A DNA stretch of 64,000 bases, taken from NCBI RefSeq assembly GCF_009469595.2, contig NZ_SSXV01000025.1:16354-80353 (forward strand), written 5' to 3'. The notes beneath the pieces are model-generated. The model searched no databases and was not told the DNA's origin. It saw only the letters and a program-made list of their open reading frames with translations. The translations under genes and the position numbers were made by a program. Of the stretch, positions 17,029 through 24,879 are shown piece by piece. The stretch's first letter is position 1. Each line of letters opens with the position of its first letter. This DNA comes from Thauera sp. 2A1 (GTDB taxonomy: Bacteria; Pseudomonadota; Gammaproteobacteria; Burkholderiales; Rhodocyclaceae).

Positions 17029-17579
17029 AATCCGAGGCGTTTTCCGGCGGCTGGCTCGCCTGCGCCCGCCGCATTCCTTCGCCCAACTTCGATGAGCGTC
17101 CCGACGGCGAGGTGCCCAGCCTGATCGTGGTGCATGCGATCAGCCTGCCGCCCGACCAGTTCGGCGGCCCGGGGGTGGAGCAGCTTTTCACCAACACGCT
17201 GGACCCGGACGAGCACCCGTATTACGCGACGATCTGCCATCTGCGGGTGTCGGCGCATTTCTTCATCCGGCGCGACGGCGAGCTGATCCAGTTCGTGTCG
17301 GCGGATGCGCGCGCGTGGCATGCGGGGGTGTCGAGCTGGGACGGGCGGGAGCGCTGCAACGACTTCTCCATCGGCATCGAACTGGAGGGTTGCGACAGCC
17401 TGCCGTTCGCGCCGGAGCAGTACCGCAGGCTTGCCGGGCTGCTCGAAATTCTGCAGGCAAACTACCCGATTCGGGCTGTCGTCGGGCACGCCGATATCGC
17501 GCCAGGACGCAAGACAGACCCGGGTCCGTGCTTCGATTGGGCCTGCCTGCAGGGTTTCACACTTGTTGCAAGGCGTTAA
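17025..17579 (+). CDS. ampD: 1,6-anhydro-N-acetylmuramyl-L-alanine amidase AmpD
   Basis: AmpD is the cytosolic zinc amidase that recycles anhydro-muropeptides and thereby controls beta-lactamase induction in many Gram-negatives. The 184-residue protein keeps the zinc ligands H37, H155 and D165 and the catalytic K163 (HADIAPGRKTDPG), at positions almost identical to the E. coli enzyme. The ATG overlaps the end of the vapC relic by 4 bases, so ampD may now use the antitoxin promoter. A sigma70-like promoter for the next gene begins 19 bases after its stop. Confidence 0.95.
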   Translation: MKSEAFSGGWLACARRIPSPNFDERPDGEVPSLIVVHAISLPPDQFGGPGVEQLFTNTLDPDEHPYYATICHLRVSAHFFIRRDGELIQFVSADARAWHAGVSSWDGRERCNDFSIGIELEGCDSLPFAPEQYRRLAGLLEILQANYPIRAVVGHADIAPGRKTDPGPCFDWACLQGFTLVARR

Positions 17580-17597
17580 GTGCTTGTTTAGTATGCG

Positions 17598-17636
17598 CTG
17601 TCAAAATTTGACAGGACGGGCAGGAGGAAATACACT
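17598..17636 (+). promoter_or_regulatory. Promoter with overlapping palindromic operator
   Basis: TTGACA (17608-17613) and TACACT (17631-17636) are separated by exactly 17 bases, a strong sigma70-type promoter. The -35 is embedded in the perfect palindrome CTGTCAAAATTTGACAG (17598-17614), a likely operator. The start of transcription would be near 17643, giving a leader of about 283 bases before the lytic transglycosylase. Confidence 0.7.
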
Positions 17637-17642
17637 GCGTCC

Positions 17643-17925
17643 CAATGTTGCTCTGCAACATTTTCAACTTAGCCTTTTTAACCATTAACCATCGGTGCGG
17701 CGCAGTCCTTCGGGAAGGCGCAGTTTCATGGACGTACGCACCGCGGGGCTTGTCGTCTGGTTGCGGCGGCAGGCTTTAACACCTACTGGCGACCGAGTAT
17801 TCCGACACGCGAGGGCTGCTGACCGCAGCCCTCGCGCGTGTTCAGGGCCTCACCGGCACTGGGCAGCCGTCAGCCTCACAAGGGCATGCGGGACGTCGAG
17901 CTCTGGCCACAGCATGGAGGACACC
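17643..17925 (+). ncRNA. Long structured 5' leader of the lytic transglycosylase gene
   Basis: The inferred leader opens with hairpin AATGTTGC-TCT-GCAACATT (17644-17662) followed by a T-rich stretch. A nested structure follows: GGTGCG (17694-17699) pairs with CGCACC (17737-17742) around CCTT-CGGG-AAGG (17707-17718). A long stem pairs ACACGCGAGGGCTGC with GCAGCCCTCGCG (17805-17841), with a small bulge. No open frame with a ribosome site occupies it. I do not recognise a known riboswitch class; it could be a cis-regulatory RNA or a separate small RNA. Confidence 0.45.
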
Positions 17926-18678
17926 ATGAAACACGCAACTCGAACTCAGGGCCTCGCGCGTCAGGCGGGCGGCGTTCTTTTAACCCTCGCGCACGGCGCA
18001 TTGCTGGCTGGTGGCTTGATGGGAATGGCCACGGTCGTTCCCGACAGGCTGGATCCGGTCAGCGTCAATTACACGGACACGCGTAACGCGATCTCCGTGC
18101 AGCAGGTCGGCGCGCATGCCGGCCTCGCGGTGGAAGCTCCGCAAGGGACCTCAGCCGCAACCGGTGGCAAGCCGGTCCACCTTGCCCAGGCTGTTGCCGA
18201 AGAAGGTGGCCTGTCGCCCGAAATGGGGCGCGTCCGGGACTGGGTGGCCGACCGTTACGGCATGCCTGTCGAAACGCTGCAACCGGTACTTGCTGCGGCC
18301 GAAGAGGCCGGGCGCGACCGTGGCATCGACCCGATGCTGATTGTTGCGGTGATGGCGGTGGAGTCGGGTTTCAACCCGCGCGCGGTGAGCAACATGGGGG
18401 CGCAGGGGCTGATGCAGATCATCCCGCGCTACCACCAGGACAAGATCGGCAAGAAGCGCGGCAAGAATGCGCTCTTCGACCCCGAGTTCAATGTCCACGT
18501 CGGCACCCAGGTGCTGCACGAGACCATCACCCGCTACGGCAACGTGCAGCGGGCGCTGCAGGCCTACAACGGTTCGCTCGGCGATCCGTCGATGCGCTAC
18601 CCGCGCAAGGTCATGGCGATGAAGAAGCGCATTGTCGCCGCCGCCGCCGGCCGCATCGAAGTGGCCTCGGCCGGCTGA
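17926..18678 (+). CDS. Lytic transglycosylase (SLT domain)
   Basis: This murein-cleaving enzyme makes 1,6-anhydro-muropeptides, the substrate class recycled by the neighbouring AmpD. The 250-residue protein has an N-terminal membrane or signal segment (about 14-38), a linker, and a C-terminal SLT domain. Landmarks are the catalytic Glu in MAVESGFNPRAVS (E146), GAQGLMQI, NVHVGTQVL and ALQAYNGSLGD. The ATG at 17926 has ggagg 5 bases upstream; an ATG at 17914 is an alternative. It has an unusually long leader with its own promoter. Confidence 0.88.
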   Translation: MKHATRTQGLARQAGGVLLTLAHGALLAGGLMGMATVVPDRLDPVSVNYTDTRNAISVQQVGAHAGLAVEAPQGTSAATGGKPVHLAQAVAEEGGLSPEMGRVRDWVADRYGMPVETLQPVLAAAEEAGRDRGIDPMLIVAVMAVESGFNPRAVSNMGAQGLMQIIPRYHQDKIGKKRGKNALFDPEFNVHVGTQVLHETITRYGNVQRALQAYNGSLGDPSMRYPRKVMAMKKRIVAAAAGRIEVASAG

Positions 18679-18716
18679 GCGATCGCCGCCGACGACTTGA
18701 GCGCGATTGCCAATCG

Positions 18717-18843
18717 GATCGCGGTCAAGCCCGCTCCCACAGGAAGAGCACTATCCGCCTCGCAGGAGCGGGCTCGACCGCGACCTGTGCCTTGCCCGGT
18801 CGCGGTCCGGTCGCGGCCCGGTCGCGGTCAAGCCCGCTCCTAC
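18717..18843. repeat. REP cluster with short tandem repeat
   Basis: Three copies of the REP unit lie here: 18717-18740 (reverse), 18762-18784 (forward, slightly diverged) and 18820-18843 (reverse). Between them GGTCGCGGTCC, GGTCGCGGCCC and GGTCGCGGTCA form three tandem 11-base units (18798-18830) that end in the last REP copy. The TAG stop of the adjacent minus-strand gene lies in the GTAG head of the final REP unit. Confidence 0.8.
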
Positions 18844-19301
18844 TCGATGTCGTCCGGATTCCGGCCCAGCGTCGAGAAGCCGAGATAAGCCGCTTCGAAG
18901 CGTGCCTTGCCGTGGCGCAGGAAGTGTTCGAAATCCCAGTCGCCGGCGGCGAGCCGGCCGGCGTATCGAGGCTTGAAGACATAGGTCCAGGCCGCCAGGC
19001 TGCGGCCGTCGGCGAGCGTCGCCGTGACCCGTTCGCGGGTGTATTCCTCGCCCTCGAAGGCGTCCAGCCGCGCCCAGGCGGACGACCGCAGGTCCAGGTA
19101 GAGCACGCCCTGCACCGCGCTGCCGGGCGTGGGCACCATGCCGGGGTAGTGCTGGCCGATCACCGAGTGGCGGCGATGTTCCGCCAGCGTGGCGGGCGCG
19201 TGGCGAGTGCAGGGCGTGCCGCACACCGCGGACATGATGTCCTCGCACATCAGCGAACCGTAGGTGAAGCAATGTTCATGCATGCGCGTGGCCGTTCGCA
19301 T
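18840..19301 (-). CDS. Gamma-glutamylcyclotransferase family protein (AIG2-like)
   Basis: This 153-residue protein has the GGCT/AIG2 fold signature YGSLMC near the N-terminus (substrate-binding loop), GVLYLDL, and the conserved acidic stretch DAFEGEEYTRERV that carries the catalytic Glu. The family makes 5-oxoproline from gamma-glutamyl compounds; the true substrate here is unknown. It overlaps the upstream HAD gene by 3 bases (ATG at 19301 within its stop), so the two form a unit. A start at 19283 (MHEHCFTYGSLM) is also plausible. Its stop codon lies in a REP element. Confidence 0.82.
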   Translation of the reverse strand: MRTATRMHEHCFTYGSLMCEDIMSAVCGTPCTRHAPATLAEHRRHSVIGQHYPGMVPTPGSAVQGVLYLDLRSSAWARLDAFEGEEYTRERVTATLADGRSLAAWTYVFKPRYAGRLAAGDWDFEHFLRHGKARFEAAYLGFSTLGRNPDDIE

Positions 19302-19957
19302 CAGTCCTGAAGGATCAGTTCGGCCAGCGCCGCAGGGCTGGTGACGGCGCGCCAGTGCGGCGCCATCTCGGCTGCGTCCAGGCTGCCGTAACCCCAGGTG
19401 GCGGCGAGGAAGGGCAGGTGGTTGGCATCGGCCGATTCACCGTCCTCGCTGCGGTCGCCCACGTACACCGCGATGTCGCGCGCGATGCCGCGATCGGCCA
19501 TCAGGCGCGCGATCATCGTCGCCTTGTCGGGCAGGCGCGGCTCGAACATGTCGAGCGCGTACACCGCGTCGAAATGCCCCGCCCAGCCGAGGTGCTGCAG
19601 GATCAGCCGCGTCGGGTGCAGGCGCTTGTTGGTGGCGATCGCCAGCCGGCAGCCGCCGGCGGCCAGCCGCGTCAGCATGTCGCCGACGCCGTCATAGGCG
19701 GCGGTCTGCAGGTAGCCGGTGGTGTCGTAGCTGGCCTTGAAGTGGGCGGCGAGTTCGGCGATGAGCACCGGATCGGTGCTGCCGGTGAGCATTTCCAGCG
19801 TCTCGAGCAGCGGCGGGCCGACGATGCCGGCATCGATCGGCATGACCGGCGCGCGGCCGGCGGCTGCGAAGGCTTCGCGATAGCTGGCGAGGATGGCGGG
19901 GGCGGAGTCGATCAGGGTGCCGTCGAGATCGAACAGCACGTGCGGGTACAGGGGCAT
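19301..19957 (-). CDS. HAD-family phosphatase, phosphoglycolate phosphatase-like
   Basis: This 218-residue HAD hydrolase has motif I FDLDGTLIDS (nucleophile D10, acid D12), a helical cap (about 18-85), motif II/III region ATNKRLHPT, and motif IV GDRSEDGESADAN. Length and cap type fit Gph/PGMB-like phosphatases acting on small phosphorylated metabolites; the substrate cannot be told from sequence. The start at 19957 begins right before the fold; no clear ribosome site is seen. It is co-directional and overlapping with the cyclotransferase gene. Confidence 0.85.
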   Translation of the reverse strand: MPLYPHVLFDLDGTLIDSAPAILASYREAFAAAGRAPVMPIDAGIVGPPLLETLEMLTGSTDPVLIAELAAHFKASYDTTGYLQTAAYDGVGDMLTRLAAGGCRLAIATNKRLHPTRLILQHLGWAGHFDAVYALDMFEPRLPDKATMIARLMADRGIARDIAVYVGDRSEDGESADANHLPFLAATWGYGSLDAAEMAPHWRAVTSPAALAELILQD

Positions 19958-20067
19958 GGATGGGGGCGGGCAAGGGGCATGGAGCCATTCTATTGCCAAC
20001 AGCACCGCGGAACCTCATGCGGGACGGCCACGAATCCAGTCTGCCGCCGGGGGGGCGTTCCGTCGGG

Positions 20068-20124
20068 CTGCGGAACTCACATAAATGCGCGACCTCGCTG
20101 CGCTCGGGACTCGAACAGCCCTCA
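20068..20124. repeat. Second copy of the dispersed repeat found at 3681-3731
   Basis: The segment shares CTGCGGAACTC, CCTCGCTGCGCTCGG, ACTCG-ACAG and CCTC, in the same order, with the reverse complement of 3681-3731. A 10-base insertion (around ACATAAATGCGC) distinguishes the copies. It lies in the gap between the HAD gene and the ars operon, where I see no gene. Confidence 0.6.
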
Positions 20125-20199
20125 CCCGCTCCACGCATCGCCCTCCCGCAGATCTGCCGTGTCGCGAACTCCCGGAGAGGCTGGAACCGCGCAGGAGTG

Positions 20200-20230
20200 A
20201 ATTCAATATTTCAAGAATTGTTGTATCATC
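20200..20230 (+). promoter_or_regulatory. Putative ars operon promoter/ArsR operator
   Basis: The AT-rich segment ATTCAATATTTCAAGAAT, followed by TTGTTGTATCATCC, stands out from GC-rich surroundings and contains an imperfect inverted repeat (ATTC...GAAT). It directly abuts the arsR start codon, as expected for an autoregulated ArsR operator overlapping the -10 region. Base-level assignment of -35 and -10 is uncertain. Confidence 0.55.
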
Positions 20231-20235
20231 CGCAA

Positions 20236-20598
20236 ATGGACAAGCCGACAGCCCTCTCGATTTTCGAATCCCTGTCCTCCGCCACGCGGCTGGACGTGTA
20301 TCGCCTGCTGGTGAAGACCGGGCCGGAAGGCCTGGTGGCGGGCGAGATCGGCGCTGCGCTCGAGGTGCCGCCGACCAACCTGTCCTTCCACCTGAAGGCG
20401 CTGGCGCATGCGGGCCTGGTGTCGGTGGCGCAGGAAGGCCGCTTCCAGCGCTACCGCGCCAACATGCCGCTGATGGTGGACCTGATCGCCTACCTCACCG
20501 CCGAATGCTGTGCCGGCCACCCGGAGCAGTGCGCCGGCGTGACCGAGGCGGGGGCCTGCGTGGATGCGGCCTGCGGGTCGGCGCGCGCGATGCAGTGA
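20236..20598 (+). CDS. arsR: Arsenite-responsive repressor ArsR
   Basis: ArsR represses the operon until As(III) binds. The 120-residue protein has the winged helix-turn-helix of ArsR/SmtB repressors (VAGEIGAALEVPPTNLSFHLKALAHAGLV, about 34-62). The CVC metal site of plasmid-type ArsR is absent; instead the cysteines are near the C-terminus: C91, C92 and C99 in ECCAGHPEQC, as in the Acidithiobacillus-type ArsR. More Cys follow (ACVDAACG). It is first in a ten-gene operon. Confidence 0.94.
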   Translation: MDKPTALSIFESLSSATRLDVYRLLVKTGPEGLVAGEIGAALEVPPTNLSFHLKALAHAGLVSVAQEGRFQRYRANMPLMVDLIAYLTAECCAGHPEQCAGVTEAGACVDAACGSARAMQ

Positions 20599-20640
20599 TG
20601 CCCCGCCGGCCGAGATGAACATGACAGATCCGAGCGCACC

Positions 20641-21063
20641 ATGAAGACACTGACGATCGTCTGGCAACGCCTGGTGGACGCCGGTGGCAGCACCTGTCCG
20701 CGCTGCGAGGGCACCGAGCAGTCGATCGAGCAGGCGGTGGAGCGCCTGAAGGCCGCGCTCGTGCCGCTGGGCGTCGAACCGCGGCTGGAAACGCGCGAAA
20801 TCACGCCCGAGGCTTTCAAGGACCGGCCGCTGGAATCCAACCGCATCTGGATCGATGGGCAACCACTCGAAGCCTGGCTGGACGGCGCGCCGGGCGCCAG
20901 CCCCTGCTGTGACGCCTGTGGCGATGCCGAGTGCCGCACGATCGAGGTCGACGGGGCCATCTACGAGACGATTCCCGAAAGCCTGGTGGTGCGCGCCGGT
21001 CTCATCGCCGCCAGCCGCCTGCTCGATCCCACGCAGCCGGGCAGCGGCCCGGGCTGCTGCTGA
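20641..21063 (+). CDS. DUF2703 family cysteine-rich protein of the ars operon
   Basis: This 140-residue protein has cysteine motifs at both ends: TCPRCEGTEQS near residue 19, SPCCDACGDAECRT near 88, and a terminal GPGCC. The layout matches DUF2703, a family largely restricted to arsenic operons. The Cys pairs suggest a thiol role in arsenic binding or electron transfer, but no activity is established. It lies 42 bases after arsR and 35 bases before arsC. Confidence 0.8.
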   Translation: MKTLTIVWQRLVDAGGSTCPRCEGTEQSIEQAVERLKAALVPLGVEPRLETREITPEAFKDRPLESNRIWIDGQPLEAWLDGAPGASPCCDACGDAECRTIEVDGAIYETIPESLVVRAGLIAASRLLDPTQPGSGPGCC

Positions 21064-21098
21064 CTTCTCCGCACTCCTTCCTGCAAACCGCCCCATCC

Positions 21099-21578
21099 AT
21101 GAACGTCCTCTTCCTCTGCACCGGCAACTCATGCCGCTCCATCCTCGCCGAAGCCACTTTCAACCACCTCGCGCCCGCAGGCTGGAAGGCGATCAGCGCT
21201 GGCAGCCAGCCCGCCGGCTACGTGCATCCGCGTTCGCTGGCGCTGCTGGCGCGCGAAGGCATCCCCACGGAAGGTCTTCACAGCAAGTCGTGGGATGCGC
21301 TGCCGGTCACGCCCGACATCGTCGTCAGCGTGTGCGCCAGCGCCGCCGGCGAAACCTGTCCGGTCTACGTCGGGTCGGCACTGCGCACCCACTGGGGCGT
21401 GGACGATCCGGCGCACGCCAGCGGCACGGACGCCGAGATGGACGCCGCCTTCATGACGGCCTACCGTATCCTGCGCGCCCGCATCGAGGCTTTCTTCGCG
21501 CTACCGCTGGCCGAGCTGGCGCAGGACCGCGTGCGGCTGAAGGCCGAACTGGACCGCATCGGCACGCTGCGAGTCTGA
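21099..21578 (+). CDS. arsC: Arsenate reductase ArsC (thioredoxin-coupled, LMW-phosphatase fold)
   Basis: ArsC reduces As(V) to As(III). The 159-residue protein has the low-molecular-weight phosphatase loop CTGNSCR (C7 nucleophile, CX5R) and two further cysteines, C79 and C87, for the disulfide relay, plus the acidic DDPAHA segment. This is the thioredoxin-type ArsC of pI258 type rather than the glutaredoxin type of R773. The ATG at 21099 fits the family start, although no clear ribosome site precedes it. Two thioredoxin-fold genes at the end of the operon may supply reducing power. Confidence 0.94.
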   Translation: MNVLFLCTGNSCRSILAEATFNHLAPAGWKAISAGSQPAGYVHPRSLALLAREGIPTEGLHSKSWDALPVTPDIVVSVCASAAGETCPVYVGSALRTHWGVDDPAHASGTDAEMDAAFMTAYRILRARIEAFFALPLAELAQDRVRLKAELDRIGTLRV

Positions 21579-21616
21579 TTTTTCACTCACGTTTCAATCT
21601 TCGATGGAGTATCGAA

Positions 21617-21982
21617 ATGGCCAATATCCAGATGTTTGATCCCGCCCTGTGCTGCAGCACCGGCGTGTGCGGTGTGGACGTCGACGAGGCGCTGATCCGC
21701 GTCGCTGCCGACGTCGAATGGGCCAGGCAGAACGGGGCGCAGATCGAGCGCTTCAACCTGGCCCAGCAGCCGCTGGCCTTCGCCGACAACGCGGTGGTGA
21801 AGGGCGTCCTCGAGCGCTCCGGCGCCGAGGCCTTGCCACTGGTGCTGGTCGATGGCCAGCTCGCGCTCGCCGGCCGCTACCCGACGCGCAGCGACCTGGC
21901 GCGCTGGGCTGGCATCGCCGAGCCGGCAAAGCTCAAACCCGTCGCTGACTCGAACTGCTGCTCCGGCGGCCGCTGCTGCTGA
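21617..21982 (+). CDS. arsD: Arsenic metallochaperone ArsD
   Basis: ArsD carries As(III) to the ArsA ATPase. The 121-residue protein has the essential cysteines CC-x4-C (C12, C13, C18) in MFDPALCCSTGVCG, the thioredoxin-like core, and the C-terminal vicinal pairs NCCSGGRCC. tggagt upstream of the ATG serves as ribosome site. It lies directly before arsA, the usual arrangement for ArsDAB-type delivery, here with Acr3 as the pump. Confidence 0.95.
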   Translation: MANIQMFDPALCCSTGVCGVDVDEALIRVAADVEWARQNGAQIERFNLAQQPLAFADNAVVKGVLERSGAEALPLVLVDGQLALAGRYPTRSDLARWAGIAEPAKLKPVADSNCCSGGRCC

Positions 21983-21998
21983 TCACCGAAGGCGAGCC

Positions 21999-23786
21999 AT
22001 GAACTTCCTCACCGATCCGCCGCGCTTCCTGTTCTTCACCGGGAAGGGCGGCGTGGGCAAGACCTCGATCGCCTGTGCGGCAGCGCTGCGCCTGGCCGCC
22101 GCGGGCCGACGGGTTCTGCTGGTCAGCACCGACCCGGCGTCCAACGTCGGCCAGGTGTTCGGCCTGGCGATCGGCAACCGCATCACGCCGATCGCCGCGG
22201 TGCCGGGCCTGGCCGCGCTGGAGATCGACCCGCAGGCAGCGGCGCAGTCCTACCGCGACCGCCTCGTCGGGCCGGTGCGCGGCGTGCTGCCCGACGCCGT
22301 GGTGCAGGGCATCGAGGAGCAGTTGTCCGGTGCCTGCACCACCGAGATCGCCGCCTTCGACGAATTCACCTCGCTGCTGACCGATGCCGCGCTGGTGGCC
22401 GACTACGACCACATCCTGTTCGACACCGCGCCCACCGGCCACACGATCCGCCTGTTGCAGTTGCCCGGTGCCTGGAGTGGCTTCCTGGAGGCGGGCAAGG
22501 GCGACGCGTCCTGCCTCGGCCCGCTCGCGGGCCTGGAGAAGCAGCGTACGCAGTACCGCGCCGCGGTGGACGCGCTGGCCGACCCGGCACGCACCCGGCT
22601 GGTGCTGGTCGCACGCGCGCAGCCGGCGACGCTGCGCGAAGTGGCGCGCACGCACGAGGAACTCGCCGCGATCGGCCTTACCCGCCAGTATCTGGTGATC
22701 AACGGGCTGCTGCCCGCCGACGAGGCTGCGGGCGATGCGCTCGCCGCCGCCATCCATGCGCGCGAGGCGCAGGCGCTGGCCGCCCTGCCGGAAACGCTCG
22801 CGGCGCTGCCCTGCGACCGCATCGCGTTGAAGCCCTTCAATATGGTCGGCGTCGATGCGCTGCGCGGATTGTTCGACGACGCGCAGGCCGGTGAGTCCGC
22901 GCGGGATCCGTTGGCGTCGATGCCCGGCCGGATGGAGGCGCCTACGCTGGCGAACCTGATGGACGACATCGCTGCCGACGGCCACGGGCTCGTCATGCTG
23001 ATGGGCAAGGGCGGCACCGGCAAGACCACGCTCGCGGCGGCGATCGCGGTCGGGCTGGCGCAGCGCGGCCTGCCGGTCCATCTGACGACCTCGGATCCCG
23101 CCGCCCACCTGGCCGAGACGCTGGACGGATCGCTGCCCGGGCTCAGCGTCAGCCGCATCGACCCGCAGGCCGAGACCGAGCGCTATCGGCAGCAGGTGCT
23201 GGCGACCAAGGGCGGCGCGCTCGACGATGCCGGCCGCGCACTGCTCGAGGAGGTCCTGCGCTCGCCCTGCACGGAGGAGATCGCGGTGTTCCAGGCCTTC
23301 TCGCGCATCATCCGCGAGGCGGGGCGCAAGTTCGTGGTGATGGACACGGCGCCCACCGGCCACACGCTGCTGCTGCTCGACGCCACCGGCGCCTACCACC
23401 GCGAGGTGGCGCGGCAGATGGGTGGCACGGGCATGAACTTCACCACGCCGATGATGCAGTTGCAGGATCCGAAGCGAACCAAGGTGCTCATCGCCACGCT
23501 GGCCGAGACCACGCCGGTGCTCGAGGCGGCAAGTCTCCAGGCCGACCTGCGCCGCGCCGGCATCGAACCCTGGGCCTGGGTCGTCAATGCCAGCGTCGCG
23601 GCGGCCGACACGCGCTCATCGCTGCTGAGGCGTCGCGCCGCCACCGAATTGCGCGAGATCGACGCAGTTGCCACCCGCCACGCGGCCCGCGTTGCGGTGG
23701 TGCCGCTGCTGCAAACCGAGCCGGTCGGTGTAGGGCGTCTGCTCGAACTGGCCGGCGAAACTCGCAACATCACTGAAGGAGTCTGA
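21999..23786 (+). CDS. arsA: Arsenite efflux ATPase ArsA
   Basis: ArsA hydrolyses ATP to drive arsenite export. The 595-residue protein is a tandem duplication. Half A1 has P-loop GKGGVGKTS (15-23) and half A2 has GKGGTGKTT (about 334-342). Both carry the DTAPTGHT signal-transduction motif (about 144 and 450). Length is standard for the fused two-domain type. It begins 16 bases after arsD and ends 1 base before acr3, so translation is coupled. Coupling of ArsA to Acr3 instead of ArsB is known in other bacteria. Confidence 0.96.
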   Translation: MNFLTDPPRFLFFTGKGGVGKTSIACAAALRLAAAGRRVLLVSTDPASNVGQVFGLAIGNRITPIAAVPGLAALEIDPQAAAQSYRDRLVGPVRGVLPDAVVQGIEEQLSGACTTEIAAFDEFTSLLTDAALVADYDHILFDTAPTGHTIRLLQLPGAWSGFLEAGKGDASCLGPLAGLEKQRTQYRAAVDALADPARTRLVLVARAQPATLREVARTHEELAAIGLTRQYLVINGLLPADEAAGDALAAAIHAREAQALAALPETLAALPCDRIALKPFNMVGVDALRGLFDDAQAGESARDPLASMPGRMEAPTLANLMDDIAADGHGLVMLMGKGGTGKTTLAAAIAVGLAQRGLPVHLTTSDPAAHLAETLDGSLPGLSVSRIDPQAETERYRQQVLATKGGALDDAGRALLEEVLRSPCTEEIAVFQAFSRIIREAGRKFVVMDTAPTGHTLLLLDATGAYHREVARQMGGTGMNFTTPMMQLQDPKRTKVLIATLAETTPVLEAASLQADLRRAGIEPWAWVVNASVAAADTRSSLLRRRAATELREIDAVATRHAARVAVVPLLQTEPVGVGRLLELAGETRNITEGV

Positions 23787-23787
23787 A

Positions 23788-24879
23788 TTGGGGCTGTTCG
23801 AACGCTATCTGACCGTCTGGGTCGCGCTGGGCATCGTCGCCGGCGTGGCGCTGGGCCTCGCCGCACCCGATGCCTTCCAGCTCATCGCCGGGCTCGAGAT
23901 CTATCACGTGAACCTGGTCGTCGCGGTGTTCATCTGGGTGATGATTTACCCGATGATGATCCAGATCGACTGGCATGCGGTGCGCGACGTGGGCAAGCGG
24001 CCGCGTGGACTGGTGCTGACGCTGGTGGTGAACTGGCTGATCAAGCCGTTCACCATGGCGGCGCTGGGCGTGCTGTTCTTCCAGTACCTCTTCGCACCCT
24101 GGGTCGATCCGCAGTCGGCCAGCGAATACATCGCCGGCATGATCCTGCTCGGCGTGGCGCCGTGCACCGCGATGGTGTTCGTGTGGAGCCAACTGGTGAA
24201 GGGCGACGCCAACTACACGCTGGTGCAGGTGTCGGTGAATGACCTCATCATGGTGTTCGCCTTCGCGCCGATCGCCGCCTTCCTGCTCGGCGTCACCCAC
24301 ATCACCGTGCCGTGGGAAACCCTGGTGCTCTCCACCGTGCTGTATGTGGTGTTGCCGCTGCTCGCCGGGATGGCCACGCGCCATGCGCTGGAGCGGCGCT
24401 CGACGCACGCGGTGGCGGACTTCGTCGCCCGGCTCAAGCCTTGGTCCATCGTCGGCCTGATCGCCACAGTGGTGCTGCTGTTCGGCTTCCAGGCCGGCAC
24501 CATCGTCGCCCAGCCGTTGGTCATCGCGATGATCGCGGTGCCGCTCGTCGTGCAGAGCTACGGCATCTTTGCCATCGGCCTGATCGGCGCGCGCATGCTG
24601 AAGCTGCCGCACGACATCGCCGGCCCCGCCTGCCTGATCGGCACCTCCAACTTCTTCGAGCTGGCGGTGGCGGTGGCGATCTCGCTGTTCGGGCTGAACT
24701 CCGGCGCGGCGCTGGCGACCGTCGTCGGCGTGCTGGTGGAAGTGCCGGTGATGTTGTCGCTGGTGGCGCTGGTGAACCGGACCGAACACTGGTATCGCCA
24801 CGGGTCGGTCAGCGGCGCAGGCGATCCCGGCACGACAGGCCGGCAGGCCGTGATCGACGCGGAGGGTCGCCGTGTCTGA
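23788..24879 (+). CDS. acr3: Arsenite efflux permease Acr3
   Basis: Acr3 extrudes arsenite across the inner membrane. The 363-residue, ten-helix protein belongs to the BART superfamily, with the catalytic cysteine in LGVAPCTAMVFVW and the late segment GTSNFFELAVAVAISLFG typical of Acr3. It starts with TTG at 23788, with aaggag 7 bases upstream; no ATG fits the family length. It overlaps arsH by 8 bases. Confidence 0.94.
   Translation: MGLFERYLTVWVALGIVAGVALGLAAPDAFQLIAGLEIYHVNLVVAVFIWVMIYPMMIQIDWHAVRDVGKRPRGLVLTLVVNWLIKPFTMAALGVLFFQYLFAPWVDPQSASEYIAGMILLGVAPCTAMVFVWSQLVKGDANYTLVQVSVNDLIMVFAFAPIAAFLLGVTHITVPWETLVLSTVLYVVLPLLAGMATRHALERRSTHAVADFVARLKPWSIVGLIATVVLLFGFQAGTIVAQPLVIAMIAVPLVVQSYGIFAIGLIGARMLKLPHDIAGPACLIGTSNFFELAVAVAISLFGLNSGAALATVVGVLVEVPVMLSLVALVNRTEHWYRHGSVSGAGDPGTTGRQAVIDAEGRRV

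Noticed and set aside
17643..17925. GEMM (c-di-GMP) or ydaO-type riboswitch before the lytic transglycosylase
   Set aside because: Hairpins are present but the conserved core sequences of these classes are not visible; kept only as an unclassified structured leader.
18798..18830. Three 11-base tandem units as a CRISPR-like array
   Set aside because: No spacers between units; they are internal repeats of a REP cluster.
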